From NCBI GenBank assembly GCA_020440605.1, contig JAGRNT010000001.1:62001-126000 (forward strand): a DNA stretch of 64,000 nucleotides, in the 5' to 3' direction. Shown in pieces: positions 58,301 through 64,000 of the stretch. This DNA is from a bacterium (GTDB taxonomy: Bacteria > 4484-113 > JAFGCY01). Each line of letters begins with the position of its first letter. Position 1 is the stretch's first letter. A program made the position numbers and the translations under genes. The notes beneath the pieces were generated by a model. It was not told the DNA's origin and did no database searches. It saw only the letters and a program-made list of their open reading frames with translations.

Positions 58301-59965
58301 TTAGCCCGCAAGGATCAGCTCGGCCTGTTCCAGCTTGAGGTTGAGCAGCACCGGGTTGGCGGACGGGTTGCCAAGCAGCAGGTAGATCCGCAGTGGGGCG
58401 TTGTCGCGCCGCACCCAGCGCACCACGTGCAGCACCTCGCCGTCGGTGAGCAGCATGTTGAAGCCCACGCGGCGCATGTCCAGCCTGCTGCCGCTGCCAC
58501 CCTCACCCGCGGCCTGGGCCAGCACGGGCTCAGCACCTCCTGCAGGCAGCGTGCCGATCTCGCCCAGCAGCTGCGGGGGTTCTCCGTGCAGCAGCGCCGC
58601 CGCGATGAAGCCGTCGATGTCACTGAGCCGCACCAGGCAGTCGTTGACATTGTTGCGGGATGGCAGCAGTTCAGGCTGCATTGCCGCAGGCGTGGCCTCG
58701 GCAGCCTGCTCCGTGAGCGCATCAGCGCCGCTGCGGCGCAGCGGTTCATCCGCCGGATGCTCCTGCAGGTCATTCCATTCCGGCTCAGCCTGGGGTGCGG
58801 GAATGCTTTCCTCCACGCTGCGGTAGCTGCCACCGGGCGACAGCGCTGCAGCGGGATCCTCCTGCACGGGCGGCAGTTCCAGAGCGGCATCCGCCAGCAG
58901 CTCCGGCAGTTCCAGCACCGGCAGTTCCTGCAGTCCCTGCGCTTCTACCCAGTCGCGGGCCAGAGCCTGCATCCCGTCCTCTTCGTCGACGGACTGCAGC
59001 AGCGAGCCCAGCAGCACGGCAGCACTGCCCTCCTGCTGGTTGCCAGCCGGCATCCGTGCACCGCGCTCCAGGCTCCAGCGCAGCTCCATGCCGGCCAGCA
59101 CTGACTCGCGGCGCGGACGCAGCACATCCCCGCGCTGCGGCTCCAGCAGGGCCGGCCAGGGGAACTGGAAGCCCTCGTCGCTGCCATGCAGCAGACGGTG
59201 CCAGCTCAGGGCCACGCCCAGCAGGTGCATCGCGGCCACCTGGTCCAGCTGGCGCAGCTCGCAGGCCGCGGCCAGGGCCAGCAGCTGCGTGGTTTCATCC
59301 GCCTGGCAGTCCGCCCGGCTGCTGCACAGTGCCAGCTCACGTGCCAGGCTGCCGAGCAGCGCATCCGGCACGAGGCCCTGCAGCCCCGTGATGCAGGCGA
59401 TCACGTCATGCCAGTCCAGCTCCGCACCCGTGCGCGCCAGGCTGTAGAGCCTGAGGAAATGCAGCTCCGCCGATTCCGGCACGATGCGCAGGCTGCCCAG
59501 TTCCCTGAGCGCCAGGCAGCGTCCGTGCAGGCTCAGCGGCGCGCTGGCCAGCAGGCGGGCCAGGCGCGAGGCCGCCATTGAGTACAGCGAGATTGAGGCA
59601 TAGGCCCGCACGAGTTCCAGCCCGCAGTCGCACTGCTCCGTGCTGCCGCTCGAAACCTTGCTGAAGCAGTCCTCCAGCAGCGAGAAGTATTCCGGGAGCT
59701 GGCTCTTGTCTATCCGCAGGCGGCTGGCCAGCTCCAGGGCTGCATCCACCCGGCCGTGACGCGCGAGCAGCATCCCGAGCCGGTAGCAGAGCATGCCCGG
59801 CATCCGCAGTTCCGCTGAATCCGTGGCAATCTCCGCCAGCCGGCTGAGCAGCGGCAGGGGCAGCTCGCTGTCAGTGGCAAGCTGCCGCAGCGACTGCCCG
59901 GCTGAGTCGAAATCACCCCGCAGAATCTGTTCACAGATCATCGATCTGGCCTTTTCCAGTTCCAT
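58301..59965 (-). CDS. Helical-repeat protein with C-terminal roadblock-like domain
   Basis: The ATG at 59965 (ribosome site AAAGGGG) gives 554 residues. The first 330 are helical pairs of TPR-like type (LCYRLGMLLARHGRVDAALELASRL, RAYASISLYSMAASRLARLL). An acidic, proline-rich linker follows, and the last 130 residues (NDCLVRLSDIDGFIAAALLHGEPPQLLGEIG to LLNLKLEQAELIL) mirror the whole of the next protein, including the SDIDGFIAAAL start and the final strand. The roadblock part may bind a small GTPase of MglA type, but none is in the window. Confidence 0.7.
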   Translation of the reverse strand: MELEKARSMICEQILRGDFDSAGQSLRQLATDSELPLPLLSRLAEIATDSAELRMPGMLCYRLGMLLARHGRVDAALELASRLRIDKSQLPEYFSLLEDCFSKVSSGSTEQCDCGLELVRAYASISLYSMAASRLARLLASAPLSLHGRCLALRELGSLRIVPESAELHFLRLYSLARTGAELDWHDVIACITGLQGLVPDALLGSLARELALCSSRADCQADETTQLLALAAACELRQLDQVAAMHLLGVALSWHRLLHGSDEGFQFPWPALLEPQRGDVLRPRRESVLAGMELRWSLERGARMPAGNQQEGSAAVLLGSLLQSVDEEDGMQALARDWVEAQGLQELPVLELPELLADAALELPPVQEDPAAALSPGGSYRSVEESIPAPQAEPEWNDLQEHPADEPLRRSGADALTEQAAEATPAAMQPELLPSRNNVNDCLVRLSDIDGFIAAALLHGEPPQLLGEIGTLPAGGAEPVLAQAAGEGGSGSRLDMRRVGFNMLLTDGEVLHVVRWVRRDNAPLRIYLLLGNPSANPVLLNLKLEQAELILAG

Positions 59966-60067
59966 ACCCCTTTCGGGCTGCGTGTTGCCCGGCTGCATCG
60001 CAGGCCGTGGCAACCCCGTCTGACAACAGGTCCGCTACCGTCCGCGCTCATGAAGCGCAGCCTGCTC

Positions 60068-60433
60068 CTATATTTCGAGCGAAGCTTCGCAGCTCTTGAG
60101 CTTGACGCGGGCCAGGGCCAGGTTGGAACGCTCCCGGTCCAGCACGAGATAGATGAACACATCCATCCGGTCCTGGTCGGCGGGGCGGATCAGGTGGTAC
60201 TGCTTCTCGAGGTTGATCAGGATGTCCTCGATCCGGTCATTGAGGGCCAGATTCTTCATCACCTTGCGCTTGGAGCGCACCACCTCGGTGTTGCCGGCCG
60301 CGGCGACTTCCAGATTGATCATACCGCCGCCGAGCTCGCCGAGCATCATGCCGCTGGATCCATCCACGATGGCCGCCGCCACGAAACCGTCAATGCGGCT
60401 CAGTTCTTCCAGTGTTTCCTTCACATCCGCCAT
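60068..60433 (-). CDS. Roadblock/LC7-like domain protein
   Basis: The ATG at 60433 (ribosome site GGGAG) gives 121 residues: MADVKETLEELSRIDGFVAAAIV, the central LEVAAAGNTEVVRSKRKVMKNLAL and IEDILINLEKQYHLIRP, then VFIYLVLDRERSNLALARVKL. This is the roadblock-like group found in many bacteria near GTPases or motility genes. It is first of the pair with the helical-repeat protein, 102 bases apart. Confidence 0.8.
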   Translation of the reverse strand: MADVKETLEELSRIDGFVAAAIVDGSSGMMLGELGGGMINLEVAAAGNTEVVRSKRKVMKNLALNDRIEDILINLEKQYHLIRPADQDRMDVFIYLVLDRERSNLALARVKLKSCEASLEI

Positions 60434-60733
60434 TTTGGCTCCCGGGACTTTGCCCCTTGAATTTACGCGTATCCGCCGCTTCCATGTGAAAGAAATGTTC
60501 ATCTCACAGCGGTACAGATGTATTGTTTATATATCATGTTTAACAAAATGCATGCATTATTCAACTAATATTTAATATCCTGCACTAATGAACAATATGA
60601 ATTCAAATAGTGTATCTGAGTCAAGTCAATGAGATGGAATCGCGATTTGCCCAGTGTTGATCCGCTTCGCATTCCCGCAGCATATTGAGGGACAGGCAAT
60701 GTGCAGAGCAGGCAGGGCGGCCCCGCGCCTGTT
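60434..60733. other. AT-rich intergenic region
   Basis: About 60510-60640 is strikingly AT-rich in a GC-rich genome, with runs such as TGTTTATATATCATG and ATATTTAATATCC. It likely holds the promoter of the roadblock gene, and could bind nucleoid proteins. I see no gene, repeat array or DnaA-box cluster. Confidence 0.5.
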
Positions 60734-60739
60734 TATAAT
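60734..60739 (+). promoter_or_regulatory. -10 box TATAAT, 6 bases before the GTG at 60746
   Basis: TATAAT, then GAATCC, then GTG. The same spacing is seen at 6580. No ribosome site is present. Confidence 0.6.
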
Positions 60740-60745
60740 GAATCC

Positions 60746-61480
60746 GTGCGCAGTCTGATAGTTGTCCTGTCTGTCATCGCGGGTCTGATGCTCCTGCAGC
60801 GGCCGGCGCAGGCCGGGATCCTTGACGAAGTCAGGCTGGAGTTCATCAGCGGCGACGTGACCGGAGATGTGCGCGGCCAGGGCACGGCCACCGTCAGTGC
60901 GCGGATCACGAACATCGGCGACCGTAACCTCAACGGCGTGCGGATTGCCGCCTATTACTCACCCTACGACACCTTTCCCGATGAATTCGCCGACTGGCTG
61001 TTGCATGAATTCCTGCTGGAGCCGCCGCTCAAGCCGGGAAAAAGCGTGGTGCTGCAGTTCCAGGATCCGAAGGCCTATGAGTACATCCAGCTTGAGCTGC
61101 GACGCGCCAACTTCGACCTGCGCATCGTTGTCAACGGCGAGCAGCTGGCGAGCGAAGGCCTGGTGCGCATCGAGGACGGTGCCGCCTACATGCAGAGCCG
61201 CGACCTCGTCGGCATCATCGGCGGTGAACTGAAGTACGATGCCGAGGCCGACCGCGTCGAGCTCCGGCGCGGCGACCGGGTGCTGCTCTACAAGGACGGG
61301 CGGCGCAGCATCGATGTCAACGAGGAACGCCGCGCGCTAAGCCATCCCGTGATCCAGATCGAAGGCCGCACCTGGGTGCCGGTCGAGAGTATCTGCCGTG
61401 AACTGGAGATCAGCTGCGAGATCGACCACAGCCTGAATGTGCTGACCCTCAGCTTCGAGCCCCTGCCCGAGGCCGGCTAA
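60746..61480 (+). CDS. Secreted protein with copper amine oxidase-like (N1) domain
   Basis: The GTG start gives 244 residues with a signal peptide (MRSLIVVLSVIAGLMLLQRPAQA). Residues about 25-140 form a beta-sandwich-like domain (VSARITNIGDRNLNGVRIAAYYSP) as in extracellular FxLD-type domains. The last 90 residues (VGIIGGELKYDAEADRVELRRGDRVLLYKDGRRS to HPVIQIEGRTWVPVESICRELEISCEID) match the copper amine oxidase N-terminal-like domain, which usually binds cell-wall polymers. Its stop overlaps the fliR gene by four bases on the opposite strand. Confidence 0.8.
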   Translation: MRSLIVVLSVIAGLMLLQRPAQAGILDEVRLEFISGDVTGDVRGQGTATVSARITNIGDRNLNGVRIAAYYSPYDTFPDEFADWLLHEFLLEPPLKPGKSVVLQFQDPKAYEYIQLELRRANFDLRIVVNGEQLASEGLVRIEDGAAYMQSRDLVGIIGGELKYDAEADRVELRRGDRVLLYKDGRRSIDVNEERRALSHPVIQIEGRTWVPVESICRELEISCEIDHSLNVLTLSFEPLPEAG

Positions 61481-62340
61481 TCCGGCTGAGTGGGGCGCAG
61501 CACCCGGTTGACCTCCAGCTCCCCGTCCTGTGTAATCTCCGCCCCCAGCTCATGCATCATCTCCCCGCAGTGGTTGATGAAGATGTCGCGAGTGCGCCGT
61601 ACATTGCTGCCGAGTTCCGTCGTCACCAATGCAAGGAACAGCAGGCCGAGCACGATCTTGACCGGGATGCCCACGAAGAACACATTGAGCTGCGGCATCA
61701 CGCGTGCGAGGATCCCCAGCGAAAGGTCGATCAGGATCAGGAATGCTATCAGCGGCAGCGAGATCCGCATCGCGATCTCGAACAGGCTCGTGCAGATCGA
61801 GACCATGGTCTGGGTGTCGAAGTGCTCGATCATCCACTGGCCTGGCGGCAGCAGCTCGTAGCTGGCGAGCCAGAGCCGCAGCAGCTCCAGATGCTGGCCG
61901 CTGCCCACGAAGACCAGCATCGCCGTCGTGAACAGGAACTGCCCGATGATGCTGGCCTGGGTCTGGGTGCTGGGGTCGAAGACATTCACCACGGCGAAGC
62001 CCATCTGGTAGCCGATGAACTGCCCGGCGAACTGGAAGGCCACGAACACGAGGCCGGTGATGAAGCCCAGCAGCATCCCGAGCGTCAGCTCCTGCACGGC
62101 CGCCGAGAGAAACAGCGAATCGTCCAGCAGTTTCAGCGTGGCGGTGGGAGCGTAGAAGGTGTAGACGATATTGGAGAGCAGGAAACCGAGCATCACCCGC
62201 AGCATCACGGGCACGCCCTGCGCCGAGAACATCGGCGCGAGGAACACGAAGCCCATCGTGCGCAACAGGATCAGCAGCCAGAGCAGACCCAGCTGCCCCA
62301 GGTAGTCAGTCAGTTCCACTTCACTCTCCGCAGAGATCAT
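61477..62340 (-). CDS. fliR: Flagellar export gate protein FliR
   Basis: The ATG at 62340 gives 287 residues with six hydrophobic segments and FliR motifs: LRTMGFVFLAPMFSAQGVPVMLRVMLGFLLS, FVAFQFAGQFIGYQMGFAVVNVFDP, QLNVFFVGIPVKIVLGLLFLAL. FliR is part of the export gate with FliP and FliQ. It lies far from the main flagellar operon and without fliP or fliQ. The frame extends upstream to 63291 but that part has no FliR similarity and overlaps the exonuclease gene. Confidence 0.93.
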   Translation of the reverse strand: MISAESEVELTDYLGQLGLLWLLILLRTMGFVFLAPMFSAQGVPVMLRVMLGFLLSNIVYTFYAPTATLKLLDDSLFLSAAVQELTLGMLLGFITGLVFVAFQFAGQFIGYQMGFAVVNVFDPSTQTQASIIGQFLFTTAMLVFVGSGQHLELLRLWLASYELLPPGQWMIEHFDTQTMVSICTSLFEIAMRISLPLIAFLILIDLSLGILARVMPQLNVFFVGIPVKIVLGLLFLALVTTELGSNVRRTRDIFINHCGEMMHELGAEITQDGELEVNRVLRPTQPD

Positions 62341-62502
62341 ATTGGGTCCGTGGTCGAAACTGAACCAAATCCGGATCAAGCCTGCCTGCTCAATCCGGAT
62401 TTCACCCTGCAGCCTGTCTGCTGTGCGGGTATAGTGTGTTGCCCGCGAGGGCAGCGGCCGGGCTGCGAGCGTCCAGGTACGTGCTAATATCCAGAGTTTC
62501 CG

Positions 62503-63135
62503 ATGAGCGAGACGATCAGCCTCAGCATTGCCGCCCACACTCCGATCGAGGAGGTACGCTTCAGCGTGCTGGACCTCGAGACCACCGGCGGAGCCCCGCC
62601 CGAGCACAAGATCACCGAGATTGCGGCCTATCATGTGGACGGCCTGCGGATCACCGATGAATTCGTGACGCTCGTCAATCCCGAACGCAACATCCCCGCC
62701 TTCATCACCGGCCTGACCGGCATCAATGAGAAGATGGTGAAGGACATGCCCCCCAGCCGCGACGTACTGCCCAACCTGCAGAGCTTCCTCGGGGACAGCA
62801 TCCTCGTGGCGCACCACAGCCAGTTCGACCGGCGCTTCCTCGAGAACGAGCTGGAGCTGATGGGCGAACGCCCGCTGATCAACGGCGACCTCTGCACTTC
62901 CCGGCTGGCGCGGCGCATCGTGCCCTGGCTGCCCTCGAAGAGCCTTGGCAACCTCGCGGCCTTCTTCGGAATCAGCATCCCGGACCGCCACCGTGCCGCC
63001 GGCGATGCCTACGCCACGAGCGAACTGCTGATCATCTTCCTGAACTACCTGAAGAGCCGCGGGCTGGACACCATCGACCAGGTGATGCAGTTCCAGCACG
63101 GCGAGATGCCCTACCCGACCGACGCCGACGACTGA
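62503..63135 (+). CDS. DEDDh 3'-5' exonuclease (DNA polymerase III epsilon-like)
   Basis: The 210-residue protein has all exonuclease motifs: FSVLDLETTGG (Exo I), LVAHHSQFDRRFL (Exo II) and HRAAGDAYATSEL (Exo III with catalytic His and Asp). It matches the DnaQ/PolC exonuclease fold and ends without a helicase or GIY-YIG extension. It may proofread the replicative polymerase or process DNA ends. TAATAT about 14 bases before the ATG may be its -10 box. Confidence 0.9.
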   Translation: MSETISLSIAAHTPIEEVRFSVLDLETTGGAPPEHKITEIAAYHVDGLRITDEFVTLVNPERNIPAFITGLTGINEKMVKDMPPSRDVLPNLQSFLGDSILVAHHSQFDRRFLENELELMGERPLINGDLCTSRLARRIVPWLPSKSLGNLAAFFGISIPDRHRAAGDAYATSELLIIFLNYLKSRGLDTIDQVMQFQHGEMPYPTDADD

Positions 63136-63216
63136 TCGGAGCTCCGGAGCAATCCGGACAACGGGAGCTACCCGCTTCAGCGGTAGTCGGGTTTCGGGTT
63201 TGTGGTTTCGGGTTTC

Positions 63217-63251
63217 GGAGGTGCGACCACGCCACGGCGTAGTTGTCGCAC
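63217..63251 (+). repeat. REP sequence with an enlarged loop
   Basis: GGAG (63217-63220), then stem GTGCGAC (63221-63227) and GTCGCAC (63245-63251). The loop itself holds a second stem ACGCC/GGCGT. Just upstream the words GGGTTTCGG recur two or three times (63190-63217). Confidence 0.75.
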
Positions 63252-63298
63252 AATCCTTCTGACGGACAATCTCCCCTGCGTAAATCTGCAAGTCAGGC

Positions 63299-63304
63299 TA
63301 AACT
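63299..63304 (+). promoter_or_regulatory. -10 hexamer TAAACT, 6 bases before the ATG at 63311
   Basis: TAAACT, then CCCAGT, then ATG. No ribosome site is present. Confidence 0.5.
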
Positions 63305-63310
63305 CCCAGT

Positions 63311-64000
63311 ATGCAGCAAATCCTGCAGTACGTACGACGCCACATGCTAATGCTTGCCATGCTACTGCTCCTGTTGACAACAGGTGGCTTCATCGCTCAG
63401 CACCTGTATTGGCAATCTCCCCGGGGCCGGATAGTCTCACTACAGAGGCAATACGAAACTGTCCTCACGCGCATGCAACAGCAGGCAGAGGAAAGGAATA
63501 ACATTGACCTCGGCCAGAAGGAGAACATCTGGTTCCTTCCCCGTTATCCTATGAGCACCCGTATTCCGGAGGGGATGAGTATTAAGGAATTCGAGGAACT
63601 GACAACGTCAGTCTTCATCAGCTTCATGGAGAACAACCCTGATGATTCTCCTGTGTTCCTGAGCTACAGCAAGCCTGATTTTCTTGATTACAGCACATTC
63701 ACCTGTCCGTCTGAGGACGTGATTGAAGATCTCCGAAAGCTTGGATACCCCGCTGACTATGGACGCAATGGTGCACGACCGGAAGGGGAAGTCGGCTTCG
63801 GATACTGGGGCACTGAACTATGCCTGCTGGCAATTGACAGATCGGAGAATGGCAACTTCACGGTGGCAATCAGCAGCGAAGGCGGCTGCGTCGGGTCAAC
63901 AGAGATTGCCTACGTGGACATGGATGAGGCAGCTGATGAAATCAGCTCCATCGTATGGCATTCACAGCTGGTGAATGACGTGCTGGAAGGGCTCGATAAG
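63311..64000 (+). CDS. Membrane-anchored protein of unknown function (3' end outside window)
   Basis: The frame stays open to the window end (230 codons). The protein has one N-terminal hydrophobic anchor (residues about 11-27, MLMLAMLLLLLTTGGFIAQ), a helix (VSLQRQYETVLTRMQQQAEERN) and a domain with IPEGMSIKEFEELTTSVFISFMENNPDDSPVFLSYS. I recognise no family. Codon use is less GC-rich than that of the exonuclease before it. It follows a REP sequence. Confidence 0.75.
   Translation, partial: MQQILQYVRRHMLMLAMLLLLLTTGGFIAQHLYWQSPRGRIVSLQRQYETVLTRMQQQAEERNNIDLGQKENIWFLPRYPMSTRIPEGMSIKEFEELTTSVFISFMENNPDDSPVFLSYSKPDFLDYSTFTCPSEDVIEDLRKLGYPADYGRNGARPEGEVGFGYWGTELCLLAIDRSENGNFTVAISSEGGCVGSTEIAYVDMDEAADEISSIVWHSQLVNDVLEGLDK

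Noticed and set aside
56586..58304. 572-residue plus-strand frame opposite aspS
   Set aside because: It is a long antisense shadow, common in GC-rich genes; the minus strand encodes an unmistakable AspRS.
61477..63291. FliR with a 317-residue N-terminal extension
   Set aside because: The extension is antisense to the exonuclease gene and has no membrane or FliR character; the ATG at 62340 gives the normal FliR length.

Overview
The window comes from a GC-rich, flagellated bacterium with many lipoproteins. It is probably an uncultivated lineage: housekeeping genes (ruvC, ruvA, nusB, aspS, a class A penicillin-binding protein, flagellar genes) are easy to recognise, but about half of the coding capacity is exported proteins with no family I can name. 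The sequence alone does not let me assign a phylum. TGA, TAA and TAG are all used as stops, yet two genes carry an in-frame TGA exactly where a catalytic cysteine is expected, so the organism very probably makes selenoproteins.

Layout. 1-2500: end of a secreted propeller-like gene, a tRNA-Arg(TCT) whose 3' end is duplicated about 1 kb away around a single lower-GC gene, and two facing arrays of 24-bp hairpin repeats. 2460-8800: an ArsR regulator with a double AHSA1-domain protein, a VOC-fold exported protein, a selenocysteine MsrA, a tetrahaem lipoprotein and an SH3-type anchored protein. 8950-16150: two tandem giant lipoproteins of FN3/PKD/propeller type. 16170-22700: ruvC-ruvA, two zinc-ribbon membrane proteins, a class A PBP, nusB and a YjfB-like motility protein. 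22800-32600: a third giant lipoprotein with a PQQ-like propeller, mtaD, a DUF2156-type protein, a small phosphatase, small lipoproteins, and two sugar genes (UDP-sugar dehydratase, NeuB) of the kind that glycosylate flagellin. 32750-39300: flagellar operon flgB-flgC-fliE-fliF-fliG-fliH-fliI-fliJ. 39400-46900: Mrp-type ATPase, a MocR-type regulator, a dockerin-like lipoprotein, a second ArsR/AHSA1 pair and a cysteine-less thioredoxin. 47117-52305: four paralogous, partly internally duplicated membrane proteins in one operon. 52385-56400: a selenocysteine AhpD-like protein followed by hairpin repeats (REP pairs) and a REP-associated tyrosine transposase flanked by two of them. 56400-64000: aspS, two roadblock-like proteins, a copper-amine-oxidase-like domain protein, fliR, a DEDDh exonuclease and a truncated exported protein.

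Three signals recur. (1) A -10-like hexamer TANNNT lies only 6-9 bases before the start codon of about a dozen genes, which points to common leaderless transcription. (2) Hairpin repeats preceded by GGAG form two subfamilies; the stems covary, and a RAYT transposase of the matching type is present. (3) Two selenoproteins each have a stem-loop suited to be a bacterial SECIS just after the UGA. The best candidates for something undescribed are the four-gene membrane protein operon, the REP/RAYT family and the lineage-specific N-terminal module shared by the giant lipoproteins.
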